Positions 11,572-23,370 are shown, counted from the stretch's first letter. The stretch: 64,000 bases of DNA from Arion vulgaris (GCA_020796225.1 CM036775.1:11459171-11523170), one strand, 5' to 3'. The notes: generated by a model not told the origin, from the letters alone. Program-made: numbers and translations.

Positions 11572-11613
11572 CCGTCTTAGCACCCGGCTTGGGAGTGGTT
11601 GGTTTGCCTGTGC
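11572..11613 (-). CDS. Microexon (42 nt), phase 1-1, of an unrecognised host gene
   Basis: On the minus strand a pyrimidine-rich acceptor (GTTTTTTCACCTTCCAG) precedes 42 nt that end in G, followed by the consensus donor GTAAGTAGTT. Taking the leading two bases as the end of a split codon (G from the previous exon), it reads G-TGKPTTPKPGAKT and leaves one G for the next exon. The frame shifted by one base has a stop. It is the last of four clear cassette exons in transcript order. The peptide is rich in Pro, Thr and Lys, like a linker. Flanking intron sequence matches that around 17257 and 24430. I do not recognise the product. Confidence 0.72.
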
Positions 11614-11689
11614 CTGGAAGGTGAAAAAACATGTTTTAATTGTATGTAATATATTGGAGAAAACAGAAAAAAATTATGTCCTTGTACTT

Positions 11690-12116
11690 TTCTTTGACCA
11701 ACCTCACATGATTGATCTATTTATTTATATTCTCTTCATGTCCAATTTGTCATATCCAGCTTCCAAAAACATGTCCATTTTTGCCGTTATGTCACCTTTC
11801 TATTAATTATTTCCACACAACTAGGACACAATATTTCAACTGTCTTTCAACCATTCTTCTCCATGTTTCTTTTGGACGTCAATTCCTCCTCTTCCTATCC
11901 GTTGTCCATTGGAGACCTGTGCTAGTTAATGTCTTTACTGACATTCGATACACATGACCAATACACCTCCATCTTTGTCTTTTAATGATGGTCTCCAATG
12001 ATGTACAGTTTGTTTGTTTTACAATATCTTCATTTGCTATTGTATTTGGCCAGAAAATGTGCAGGATTCGTCTTAAACATTTATACTTTTCTGGAAAGTC
12101 AGCTTACAGCTCATAC
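11690..12116 (-). mobile_element. LINE ORF C-terminal fragment (unit B)
   Basis: The minus strand shows CLRRILHIFWPNTIA, NEDIVKQ, RQRWR and RPKETWRRMVER, the conserved tail of an APE-type LINE ORF. Paralogues lie at 17365-17800, 25775-25910 (short) and 1-113. Confidence 0.8.
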
Positions 12117-12190
12117 TACTGTATAATAACACTTCTAGGACACTGCTTCTATAGAACCATGTATAGCTCACTACTGTTTAATAACACTTC
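12117..12190. repeat. 55-bp minisatellite, block 3
   Basis: One and a half units, cut off at CACTTC-T where the truncated element relic begins. Confidence 0.9.
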
Positions 12191-12388
12191 TGTAAACATG
12201 AGTTTTCTTCAACCAAGCCAATGGGCACGTTAAACATATAGCACAAAGGCAACTTCTAGATGGTATGATTGCTTGAATGGCAAAAAATATTTTGTAGCGT
12301 CAGAAACATGTAAGTTTTCAAGTTATTTCATCAAATGGTTACAAAGATACAAATTTTTATCTGTGGGCATGACAAGTTGAACGGACTA
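12191..12388. mobile_element. End-truncated relic of element A
   Basis: Matches 8953-9165 and keeps the right terminal repeat GTTGAACGGACTA followed by TA-GGACAC. The left end is missing, and the truncation point lies within one or two bases of the target TA. Confidence 0.8.
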
Positions 12389-12775
12389 TAGGACACTACT
12401 TCTATAGAACCATGTATTGCCCACTACTGTTTAATAACACTTCTAGGACACTACTTCTATACAACCATGTATTGCTCACTACTGTATAATAACACTTCTA
12501 GGACACTACTTCTATAGAACCATGTATTGCTCTCTACTGTTTAATAACACTTCTAGGACACTACTTCTATAGAACCATGTATTGCCCACTACTGTTTAAT
12601 AACACTTCTAGGACACTACTTCTATACAACCATGTATTGCTCACTACTGTATAATAACACTTCTAGGACACTACTTCTATACAACCATGTATTGCTCACT
12701 ACTGTATAATAACACTTCTAGGACACTACTTCTATAGAACCATGTATTGCTCTCTATTGCATAATAACACTTCTA
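12389..12775. repeat. 55-bp minisatellite, block 4
   Basis: Seven units between the relic and element B. The final TA at 12774-12775 is the target of element B. Confidence 0.95.
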
Positions 12776-14961
12776 TAGTCTGTCCATTAATTAGTGAGCA
12801 CGTTTGAAATTGATTTTCTCGAAAACTACCTGTTGGATCTCAGTGATTTTTGCAAGCAGCCTTAGAATATCCATGACGCTAGAGAAATATTTTTTCTCCA
12901 AGAAAATTTGATGTAGTTTGAAATATTTCTTCTTCAGGTTATATTAAAATCAACCTCACCGGATTGTACACAATAGTAACAGATCTACGGTACACAGACG
13001 CGTTGTTCTAAAAATACATTATGGTAACATTGAAATATAGTGAGTAAACAACAATTTCACGGGAATTCCCGTGCACCTAACAAAGTCGACTTTGAAAGCG
13101 GAAAGCATATGACGTTATAATTGGGATACCGTTGTATAGTTATAGGTGTATCTCGTTATTTGTATGAAGCTATTGTATCATATTTGTTGGCTTATCAAAA
13201 CTGACATTGATATCACATTCATAATGAGTCTGAAGTGCACATTTATAACAATGCAGAAGGTTACAGTTTTACTATACCAACACTTCGTAGGGAATCTAAG
13301 AGAGGTCATCTATATTGCGATATTCATAACCCTGAAAGCAGACGCAACTGGCGCTTGGTCTGAATAGAGAATACTTTTCCGATGGATTAAACAGGACACA
13401 AAGTGCACTAATGTCAAGCAAGGAAGGAAAAGAACAATTGACGACTTTGACATAGGTGTCATAAGACGGGAGCTCTTGAAAATGTTTGCGACAAATCAAC
13501 TTGTTACTCTCAGAAAACTGAAATTAAAACTGCAATCAGATTGCAGACATTTCTAAAAGTACTCTATAGAAAATTGTAAGAGCCGCCGGCTTCACCTTCA
13601 GAAAAACTATAGGCGGCAGGAATATTATTTGTGAAAGCCACATTTAATTGCTGCCGAAGTAAATACCTGAGGCAGATCCGTGAGCGGCAGAGGCAAGGCT
13701 ATGATATTGTATATTTGGACGGATCCTGGGTCAATGCTCACCACACCAAACGCTAAAGAATGGCAATCAGTAGACGGTGAACAGAAAGAAAAATACCAAG
13801 CAGCAAAGGTCAGCGTATTATACTAACACATGCAGGAAGCAGTGAAGAAGGTCTTGTCCATGACGCTGGACTTATTTTCCAATCAAAAGTACCGACGGTA
13901 GGGACTACCACACAGAAATGAATGGACATATTTTCAGGCACTGGATGGAGAAAGATCTACTTCCAATTCTAAACAGACCATCATGCTTGGTAATGGATAA
14001 TGCATCCTATCACAACGCAGTATCAGCGGAAGACAAAGTACCAACTGCATCAAATACAAAAGATCAAATTAGGACTTGGCTTGCTAAGGAAAATGTCAGC
14101 TTCGATGATACATATTTGAAACCCGAGTTGTTGCACCTGGTGAGGATGACAAATAAGACAAAGGTGTTTCATATTGACAAAATCATTGCGGAATACGGCC
14201 ACACGTCTTTGCGACTACCTCTATATCATGCTCAACTCAATCCGATAGAGCTTGTCTGGGCTAAAGTAAAAGGGCAAGTTGCCGAACAGAACAGGACGTT
14301 TAAAATGTGTGATGTTGAAGTTCTGACACTTGAGTCCCTCTCAATGATAGACATGCAGTTCTGGAAGAAGTGTGTTGAACATGTGCTCCGAGAGGAAGGC
14401 GAGTACTGGCACCGAGATGGATTACAATTTGTCCAGCCAGTAACAATTATCAACCTCATGGAATCGTCAGATTCGGGATGATACAAATCATATTTTGATT
14501 ACAGACTGAGAAATAGCAACGTATACATTTCCATATCCAAATGCGTCTACCATCATACAATTTGTGGTGAAGTTAAGACACCCTGGGGTCTAATGGTGGC
14601 GAAGGGGAGGGGGACTAACTGTTGCATATTGTATCCAAGTTCACGATTGCACATAAAGGGCAACACACTTAATTACTTGACCTATCAAGTTAATATGGAG
14701 ATACACCTATGAATAGAATTGACATGGACAAATTCTACGGATTACTGTAAAATCTAAAATTTGAACCCACGCATTTGCAATTGTCATAAAAGATCAAAGG
14801 AATTCGCCGATGTGCAAAATCTGTAGCATCTATGGACTACTGTTTAGCTTTATTTTAGCGTCATGGATATTCTAAGGCTGCATGCAAAAATCACTGAGAT
14901 CCAACAGGTAGTTTTTGAGAAAATCAATTTCAAACGTGCTCACGAATTAATGGACAGACTA
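12776..14961 (+). mobile_element. TA-inserted TIR element B (Tc1/mariner superfamily, transposase-bearing)
   Basis: 2186 bp. Inverted ends of about 110 bp start TAGTCTGTCCATTAATT at 12776 and end AATTAATGGACAGACTA at 14961, with the target TA at both sides. The match is imperfect but long, including TTGAAATTGATTTTCTC near the left end and its inverse near the right. It carries one plus-strand transposase remnant. Confidence 0.9.
13360..14481 (+). pseudogene. DDE transposase, Tc1/mariner superfamily, N-terminal half frameshifted
   Basis: This enzyme family cuts and pastes DNA at TA sites. The N-terminal helix-turn-helix part (about 13410-13620) parallels the protein of element C (DDFDIGVIRREL, then VTLRKLKLKLQ) but is broken by several frame changes. 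The first catalytic Asp is in YLDGSWVNAHH (about 13714), where its neighbour Glu has become Gly. The last 187 codons (13918-14481) are intact and hold the second Asp in VMDNASYHN and the Glu in QLNPIELVW, with 83 residues between them. That spacing is far longer than the DD34E/D types. It reads as an inactivated copy. Confidence 0.88.
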
Positions 14962-15210
14962 TAGGACACTACTTCTATACAACCATGTATTGCTCACTAC
15001 TGTTTAATAACACTTCTAGGACACTGCTTCTATACAATCATGTAATGCTCACTACTGTATAATAACACTTCTAGGACACGACTTCTATACAAACATGTAT
15101 TGCTCACTACTGTATAATAACACTTCTAGGACACTGCTTCTATACAAACATGTATTGCTCACTACTGTATAATAACACTTCTAGGACACTTCTGTACAAA
15201 CATGTATTGC
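14962..15210. repeat. 55-bp minisatellite, block 5
   Basis: About 4.5 units following element B and ending at the LINE tail. Confidence 0.95.
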
Positions 15211-15840
15211 TTCCAGAGAAAAACCCACACATCTTGGTGTTATTTTCGGTTTGGACAACTATGAACCGGGCACAATAGGCTTAGGTACCATCTATTCAAC
15301 AATTACAAGATAAGCCCTACTGACATATGCACATGTGGCATCAGCAAGTGACAGGGACACACATCATGCAAGAGAGTCCATCATATAATTAACACAAGAA
15401 ATACACATGACCAACCCCATCATGTCAGTCCAAGACATACTACATGGAGATGTACATTGATCCGGTTGATCACTAACTACTTTAGAAGTAAACAAGTCAA
15501 TGTCTGAAATAGTTGGAAGAAGAAGAATACTGCTTCTATATAATTTCAGTTTAGTTTTAAGATTTAATACTTTGGTTTTCTAGATTTTGTTGAGCATTGC
15601 AAAAGTTTGTCTTGCTATCTAGATTTTTCAAATGATGTCCATTTTCGATCAATCAACATCCTGCGATACTGTACTTACCATGTATACAAAATCTTTCTCT
15701 ATGATGTAATTTTGTAACATAATTGAGTGTTATGATTTTTGGTTATTTCTGATTTATTTCGTTTTTGCAATAGGAATTTTAAATAGTATTGTTTGAGCTG
15801 TTCTTGAAAGTGTATCTATTTTCGTTTGAGCATCTTCGTA
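15211..15840 (+). mobile_element. RNase H-type LINE 3' tail (unit B)
   Basis: Near-identical to 22727-23370 and to 9961-10470. It contains the same GISK and CTCG zinc-finger traces. The 3' part (15560-15840) has no clear frame. Confidence 0.6.
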
Positions 15841-15888
15841 TCAGCTAAGTAAATGACTAAAATTATCTCTATAATCCAAATCCTCCAG

Positions 15889-17110
15889 GAGTAGTAAGAG
15901 TAGTAGTATTATAGTAGTAGTAGTAGTAGTAGTAGTAATAGTAGTAGTAGTAATAGTAGTAATAATAGTAGTAGTAGTAGTAGTAATAGTAGTAATAATA
16001 GTAGTAGTAGTAATAATATTAGTAGTAATAATAGTAGTAATAATATTAGTAGTAGTAATAATAGTAGTAGTAGTAGTAATAGTAGTAATAATAGTATTAG
16101 TAGTAATAGTAATAATAATAGTAATAATAGTAGTAGTAATAACAGTAGTAGTAGTAATAGTAGTAAAAATAGTAGTAGTAATAATAATAGTAGTAGTAAT
16201 AGTAGTAACAATAGTAGTAGTAATAGTAGTAACAATAGTAGTAGTAGTAATAGTAATAATAATAATAGTAGTAGTAATAGTAATAATAATGGTAATAGTA
16301 GTAATAGTAATAATAGTAATAGTAGTAGTAATAGTAGTAATAATAGTAGTAGTAGTAGTAATAGTAGTAATAATAGTAGTAGTAGTAATAGTAGTAATAA
16401 TAGTAATAGTAGTAATAATAGTAGTAGTAATAATAGTAGTAGTAGTAATAGTAGTAATAATAGTAGTAATAATAGTAGTAATAATAGTAGTAGTAGTGAT
16501 AGTAGTAAAAATAGTAGTAGTAGTAATAATAATAGTAGTAGTAGTAATAGTAGTAAAAATAGTAGTAGTAGTAATAATAATAGTAGTAGTAGTAGTAATA
16601 GTAGTAACAATAGTAGTAGTAGTAGTAGTAGTAATAATAATAGTAGTAGTAATAGTAGTAACAGTAGTAGTAGTAGTAATAGTAATAATAATAGTAGTAG
16701 TAATAACAATAGTAGTAGTAGTAGTAATAGTAGTAACAATAGTAGTAGTAATAATAGTAACAATAGTAGTAGTAATAGTAGTAAAAATAGCAGTAGTAGT
16801 AATAGTAGTAACAATAGTAGTAGTAGTAATAGTAATAGTAGTAGTAATAGTAGTAACAATAGTAGTAGTAATAGTAGTAACAATAGTAGTAGTAATAGTA
16901 GTAAAAATAGCAGTAGTAGTAATAGTAGTAACAATAGTAGTAGTAGTAATAGTAATAGTAGTAGTAATAGTAGTAACAATAGTAGTAGTAATAGTAGTAA
17001 CAATAGTAGTAGTAGTAGTAATAGTAGTAGTAATAGTAGTAACAATAGTAGTAGTAGTAGTAATAGTAGTAACAATAGTAGTAGTAGTAGTAATAGTAGT
17101 TGCAGTAGAA
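15889..17110. repeat. Giant TAG/TAA microsatellite (about 1.2 kb)
   Basis: Almost pure mixture of TAG, TAA, CAA and AAA triplets. The 281-437 codon frames (poly-Leu, poly-Thr/Ile, poly-Tyr, poly-Val) arise because one triplet repeat is open in several frames. None has promoter, start context or domain support. Short internal duplications of about 130 bp are visible (16790-16910 repeats at 16910-17030). Confidence 0.97.
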
Positions 17111-17256
17111 GAACCAGTAGAAGAACAAGAATAAGAACAAATGTAATGATACAACTAGAATACATTTTTGCTAAATAATTATAGTACAACATTTAAAAAG
17201 AGTCAATTTAAAAAGATGTAGTCAAGGGAAGATAATTGGTTATTAGGACTACTTAC

Positions 17257-17274
17257 CCTCCTCACCACTTGGAT
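17257..17274 (-). CDS. Microexon (18 nt), phase 1-1
   Basis: The minus-strand acceptor region has a strong pyrimidine tract (TTTTTTCCCCTTTCC) with the first downstream AG in ATGCAAG. The exon ends in GG before GTAAGTAGTCC. In the shared frame it reads D-PSGEE plus one G. The one-base-shifted frame has TGA. Intron sequence on both sides is clearly paralogous to that around 24430-24450, while the exon itself is unrelated. Confidence 0.65.
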
Positions 17275-17364
17275 CTTGCATTATTATGTATGGAAAGGGG
17301 AAAAAATATGTTTTAATAGTATGTAATATATTGGTAAAAATGGAAAAGAAAAAAAAGCCCTGTA

Positions 17365-17803
17365 CTTTTCTTTGACCAACCTCACATGATTGATCTATTT
17401 ATTTATATCCTCTTCATGTCCAATTTGTCATATACAGCTTCCACAATCATGTCCATTTTTGCCGTTCTGTCACCTTTCTATTAATTATTTCCTACGCCAA
17501 AAGCTAATATTTCAATTCTTTCAACCATTCTTCTCCATGTTTCTTTTGGACATCAATTTCTCCTCTTCCCATCTGTTGTCCATTGGAGATCTGTGCTAGC
17601 CAATGTCTTTACTGGCATACAACAAACACATGACCAATCCACCTCCATCTTTGTCAGTTAATGATGATCTCCCAAAGATGCACAGTTTGTTCATTTTACA
17701 ATATCTTCATTTGCTATTGTATTTGAACAGAAAATGTGCAGGATTCGTCTTAAACATTTATATTGGAGTGTTTCCAGCTTTTACAGAACGTCAGTTTACA
17801 GCT
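17365..17803 (-). mobile_element. LINE ORF C-terminal fragment (unit C)
   Basis: Paralogue of 11690-12116, ending in the same CLRRILHIF-coding stretch. Broken at about 17803 by the insertion of a nearly complete LINE. Confidence 0.8.
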
Positions 17804-20484
17804 GATGACGGTTGCTGATGAAAGTGCTTGCGGAAGTCAGCAACCCGACTCTACATTACTTGGCTCAAAACACACACTAAAATTGGATTTTGGAATGTGA
17901 GAACGATGGCCACGGCTACAAAATCAGCCCAAATTGCAGAAGAAATGAAGAGATACGAGCTGGACATACTGAGGTTAAGTGAGGTGTGATGGCCTGGAAC
18001 AGATAGAACAGTAGTTAGTGGATTAACTTTCATATATTCAGGGAGAGAAGATGGTAAACATTTTGAAGGAGTGGGTATAATGATGATACCTAGAGTAGCA
18101 AAGAGCATGTTAGAATGGGAACCCATCTCGAGTCGGATAATTAGAGCCCGCTTCAGTACTAGGCATGTCAATATGACAATACTGCAGTGTTATGCACCAA
18201 CAAATGAGGCTGACGATGATAAGAAAGACACATTTTATGAGCAACTACAAGATCAAATTAACAAGACCCAAAAACATGACCTGTTAGTAGTAATGGGGAC
18301 TTTAATGCCAAGGTTGGAAGTGATAATGTAGGGGTAGAGAGAGCTATAGGAAAACAAGGAATAAACACAATGAATGAGAATGGAGAAAGACTGGCGGAGT
18401 TATGTATGCTGTCAAACTTAGTAATTGGAGTTACCATCTTTGCACATAAGGAAATTCATAAACTTACTTGGCACTCACCAGATGGAGTGACCAGGAATCA
18501 GATTGACCATATGTGCATAAATACACAATTTAGAACATCATTGCTGGATGTCCGTGCATACAGAGGGGCAGATGTAGGAAGTGATCATAATTTATGCATA
18601 GGTAAATTGAAACTGAAATTGAAAATTCACCATACTAAAAAGAACAACTGCGAATAGACAGTCAAAGGCTACAAAATAATGAGGTAAAAGAGGAATATCA
18701 GCTCGAACTTAAGAATAGGTTCGAGTTACTCAATAGTGAAAATGAACAGAACATTGAAGACAAATGGACTAAGATAAAGGACATACTATTGGTGGTAGCA
18801 AATAGTAGCGCAGGATTAAAGACGAAAGACAGAAAACCCTGGATAAGCTATGATACCTGGAAATGTATTCAAGAAAGAAGAAAGATGAAACTAGCCATAT
18901 TTAATACTAAGGATGCAACAGATGAAATCCAAGCTAAAGAGGAATATAGACTAAAAGACAAGGAAGTGAAAAGAGCGGCTAGAAGAGATAAAAGAGCATA
19001 TGTCAATCGACTGGCCGAAGAAGGGAAAAGGCAGCTAAGACTGGAACAGTAAAATGCTATACAACACACTAAAACAACTTACTGGAACTTTTGTTTCAAA
19101 GGGTGGCCCAATCAAGAGTAAAGATGGTAAAGTTCTAACATCAGACACCGAGCAGAAGAAAAGATGGGCAGAACATTTTGAAGAAATATTAAATAGACCT
19201 GATCCACCAGTACTACTCAAGTTTGCTGAAGAGTAATAAAGTATGGGAAGAAGAAACTGTCCCAGATAAATGGAAAAAGGGAATAATTGTTAAGATCCCC
19301 AAAAAGGTGATCTCAAAGATTGCAACAACTGGAGAGGATCACCCTATTATCAGTAATGACCAAGACTTTCTGCAAGATCATTCTTAATAGAATCAAAGGA
19401 GCAGTGGACACAACCTTGAGAGAGGAACAAGCTGGTTTTAGACCTGGGAGAAGCTGCTTAGACCAAATAATTACCCTACGACTAATTTTGGAGGAACATA
19501 TTGAGAAGCAACAACCACTTATACTAAATTTCATTGATTTAAAAAAACCTTTGATAGTCTACACAGAATCTCCCTGTGGAATATTCTGAGATGCTATGGA
19601 ATACCAGACAAAATAATAAACATTATCAAGAGCCTCTATGATGGTTCACAGTGTGCACTGATGGTGGACACAGTGACTGGTTTATGGTTGAAACTGGAGT
19701 AAAGCAAGGCTGTATTCTATCTCCGCTATTGTTTGGAGTGGCCATTAACTGGGTGATGCGAAAATGTTGCAGGGCGAAACTGGCATCGATTGGGTAGAAA
19801 ATAGTCAACTAGAAGATTTGGATTTTGCAGATGATATTGCCTTAAGTAGAAACAACCAAGATATGCACAGAAAAACAGACAACTTGTCATCTTTAGCATC
19901 AAAAGTTGGACTGCAGATAAGCTATGGAAAAACAAATATAATGAAGACACCTATGGCAAGTAATGCAGATATCACACTGGAATCTAAAATGATAAAAATA
20001 ACAGAGCAGTTCACCTATTTAGGTAGCAATTTTGATTGCACAGGTAATGTTAAAAAATAAATTATGATACGAATTGGCAAAGCAACATCAGCTTTTAAAA
20101 GTCTAAATAAAATATGAAACTGCAAGTTATATAGTATTAAAACTAAATTACGAATTTTCAATTCAAATGTATCAATCCTAACATATGCTAGTGAGAGTTG
20201 GAAAATAACTAAAGATATAGAAAGCAAGTTGAATGTATTTGAAAATAGATGTCTGCGAAAAATAATGAATATAAAATGGAACGAATTCAGGAGAAGTGAT
20301 GAAATCAGAGAAATGTCTGGTCAACCACTAGTGACAACTGTTATGAGAAGAGAAGGTCTCAGTTCCATGGATGAGATTAAGCGAGTTGCCCAGGATAGAG
20401 CAATATGGAGAAATTACTTGCAGGCCCTATGTAACATATATATGGTCATATAATGGTACAAGAGGAATTATTATTATTATTATT
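17804..20484 (+). mobile_element. RTE/CR1-like non-LTR retrotransposon, nearly full-length
   Basis: A 2.7-kb element with a short 5' leader, one broken ORF and a (TTA)n 3' tail at about 20468-20484. It interrupts the 55-bp minisatellite unit: LINE-tail sequence lies on the left, and minisatellite resumes with GCTCACTACTG right after the tail. Clade assignment (RTE-like) rests on remembered sequence patterns only. Confidence 0.88.
17880..20455 (+). pseudogene. LINE endonuclease-reverse transcriptase ORF, degraded
   Basis: The protein nicks DNA with an APE-type endonuclease and reverse-transcribes its RNA. The endonuclease starts KIGFWNVRTMA (about 17880), then LQCYAPTNEADDD (about 18183), a damaged DFNAK motif (about 18297), NENGERLAELC (about 18373), NQIDHMCIN (about 18497) and GADVGSDHNL (about 18572). 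RT parts: NWRGITLLSV (about 19328), GFRPGRSCLDQI (about 19436), GCILSPLLFGVAINW (about 19710) and the catalytic FADD box in LDFADDIAL (about 19820). The C-terminal ENRCLRKIMNIKW lies near 20240. Stops and frame changes occur throughout; the transcript order matches intact relatives. Confidence 0.9.
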
Positions 20485-20566
20485 GCTCACTACTGTATAA
20501 TAACACTTCTAGGATACCGCTTCTATACAACCATGTATTGCTCACTACTGTATAATAACACTTCTA
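20485..20566. repeat. 55-bp minisatellite, block 6
   Basis: One and a half units between the LINE tail and element C; the last TA is the target of element C. Confidence 0.92.
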
Positions 20567-22578
20567 TAGTGCGTTTCAAAACGTTTGGTCAACGATTGAC
20601 CTCAAATATCTCCATATTCATTGCATGGATGAGCGTGATTTTTTGCATGTGGTGTTGTATTTCCGGTGTCCCAACGATTTTCTAAAATTCAATGTTGTAG
20701 GTAGTGTACTTTTCTTGCAATGGCGAATTCCTTTGATCTTTTCAAACCTAGTAATTATTTGGTGCTGGAAGAAAATAATTTACCGTAAAATTAATAAATC
20801 ACATATTTTCGGCATAGACGTATATACAATTCGAATTTTGGAGGGTGAGATAACTCATATTATATAAATCATATAAAGTGTTTACTCACTTATTCTGAGT
20901 CCGATGAGTCTAACATATTGATGACTATTCTTGGCTGCAGACGACAGTCCATCTTTGTCCCAGTAGTCATTTTCCTCCTTAAAGACATGGTCTTCGCATT
21001 TACACCAATAATCTCTGTCTATCTTCGACAGGGCGGCATATGTTAGTTCTTTCATATTGCTTAGCTTGAAAGTTTTATTTTCAGTTGCTACCAGTCCTTT
21101 AACTCTGGCCCAAATGAGTTCAATTGGGTTTAAGTGTGAATGATAAGGTGGTAGTCTCAAACACACATGACCATGCTGTTGAATCAACTTGTCTGTTTGG
21201 AATACCCTGGTCTTCTGTGATGTTTTAACAATAGATAGTAATTCAGGCTTCAAAACCCCCTCGTTAAATGGAATGTTCTCCTTTCTGAGCCAAAGTTTTA
21301 TAGCATCTTTTGTACTCAAAGATGTCGGGATTTTGTCTTCTTCTGACACAGTGTTGTGGTATGATGCGTTGTCCATTATCACACAGGATGGTCTGTCTAG
21401 GGACGGAAGAAGAGTATGTTCAATCCAATCTCTAAATATGTTACCGTTCATCTCGGTATGATAGTCCCTGTTGTCTGTATAATTGGAAGTGAAAATAAGT
21501 TCAGCATCTTTAACCAGCCCATTTTGTCTGCTGCCTGCATGTGCATGTGAATCAGACGTTGTCCTTTTCCACTAGGTACATATCGTTTAATTGTTCCATC
21601 GGATAACTGCCACTCCTTTTCATTAGTGTGGTGAGCATTGATCCAGGTTTCATCCACATACACAATATGGTAACCTTGATTACGCATTTCCCGTACTTCA
21701 CGTAAATATTTACTTCTCAGACGTACTAAATGCAGGCTGCTCGAGATGACATTTCTCCCATTAGCGTACTTCCTAAAAGTAAAGCCGATGCTTCTAACAG
21801 TTCTCCATAACGTTGATTTCGATACATCAATGTCATTGTGTATTCTTAACATAATCTTCAGCTTTCTTAGTGTCACAGTTTCTTTGGAATCGAACATTCT
21901 GCAAATTTCTCTTCTAATCACATCCCTGTCAAAATTGTCTACTACTTTCTTTCTGCCTTGAGTCAATGTATTTACTGTACTGACAGCTCCATTAACATTG
22001 AGTAATTTATGTAGATATCTTTACTTAAGCCCAAAGCATGCATAGTTCTCTGTTCAGGATTTGATATACTCCGATACAGTTTTCCACGATTAGATTCTCT
22101 GATAAAATATTTATACATTTTCACAGCCACTGTATGCAGTGTAAGAAACTTGATTTTCATACCCATTGTATAACAAATCTAGAATACTAAACGTTTTGTA
22201 ATACACCTATGCTCTGAAAACACAAACAGTAAATTGTAACTAAACACACCGGAAGGATCATTATACATTTTTTAAAAGTGCGATAAAGCGATTAAAATCT
22301 GGAAAACCAAGGGAAAACCATGCAAGTCGTGGAACTTGCAACATCTCACAAATATGAAGGGGTAATACTTCTCATTATATGGTTGGCTAAGGAGATGGTC
22401 ACTTTATATACTTTACATAAAGAAAATTTTAAACCATACGTTTGTTATTGAGTAAAAAATATATATATACCTCGGGACATTACGATCATTAGATCATATG
22501 CAAAGTTACAACAATTACAGACAAGCGGTTGCAGAGATATTACATTTTCCACGCGGAAAATCATTTTGAAACGCACTA
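20567..22578 (-). mobile_element. TA-inserted TIR element C (Tc1/mariner superfamily)
   Basis: 2012 bp, with left end TAGTGCGTTTCAAAACG and right end CATTTTGAAACGCACTA. The target TA is duplicated (20565-20566 and 22579-22580). Transposase lies on the minus strand. The terminal similarity is short compared with element B. Confidence 0.9.
20882..21966 (-). pseudogene. DDE transposase, Tc1/mariner superfamily (DD83E spacing), one frameshift
   Basis: Two overlapping minus-strand frames (21448-21966, 172 codons; 20882-21451, 189 codons) form one protein of about 360 residues. The N-terminal part has a helix-turn-helix region (TVTLRKLKIMLRIHNDIDVS, KSTLWRTVR). The first catalytic Asp is in IVYVDETWINAHH, the second Asp in VIMDNASYHN and the Glu in HLNPIELIW; 83 residues separate the last two. 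Comparison with element B places a single one-base loss near 21540, in the CACATGCACATG stretch. All three catalytic residues are present, so this copy could have been active until recently, or could be intact with a consensus error. Confidence 0.9.
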
Positions 22579-22726
22579 TAGGACACTACTTCTATACAAC
22601 CATGTATTGCTCACTACTGTATAATAACACTTCTAGGACACTGCTTCTATACAACCTTGTATTGCTCACTAATGTATAATAACACTTCCAGTACAGTACA
22701 CTACTTCTATACAACTATATATTGCT
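22579..22726. repeat. 55-bp minisatellite, block 7
   Basis: Two and a half units closing unit C; the last one contains a small ACAGTACAGT irregularity. Confidence 0.9.
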
Positions 22727-23370
22727 CCCAGAGAAAAACACCACATATCTTGGTGTTATTTTCGGCTTGGACAACTATGAACCGGGCACAATAGGCTTAG
22801 GTACCATCTATTCAACAATTACAAGATAAGCCCTACTGACATATGCACATGTGGCATCAGCAAGTGACAGGGACACACATCATGCAAGAGAGTCCATCAT
22901 ATAATTAACACAAGAAATACACATGACCAACCCCATCATGTCAGCCCAAGACATACTACATGGAGATGTACATTGATCCGGTTGATCACTAACTACTTTA
23001 GAAGTAAACAAGTCAATGTCTGAAATAGTTGGAAGAAGAAGAATACTGCTTCTATATAATTTCAGTTTAGTTTTAAGATTTAATACTTTGGCTTTCCAGA
23101 TTTTGTTGAGCATTGCAAAAGTTTGTCTTGCTATCTAGATTTTTCAAATGATGTCCATTTTCGATCAATCAACATCCTGCGATACTGTACTTACCATGTA
23201 TACAAAATCTTTCTCTATGATGTAATTTTGTAACATAATTGAGTTTTATGATTTTTGGTTATTTCTGATTTCTGTAGTTTTTGCAATATTAATTTTAAAT
23301 AGTATTGTTTGAGCTGTTCTTGAAAGTGCATCTATTTTTGTTTCAACATCTTCGTATCGGCTAACTTCTT
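22727..23370 (+). mobile_element. RNase H-type LINE 3' tail (unit C)
   Basis: Near-identical to 15211-15840. Here the TAG microsatellite that follows in unit B is absent and another LINE tail has been joined at about 23370. Confidence 0.6.

Noticed and set aside
15841..17192. Very long minus-strand open frames of 437, 427 and 347 codons and a plus-strand frame of 281
   Set aside because: All are translations of one TAG/TAA microsatellite in different frames, giving poly-Leu, poly-Tyr, Thr/Ile and Val/Ile strings. No domain, start context or splice support.
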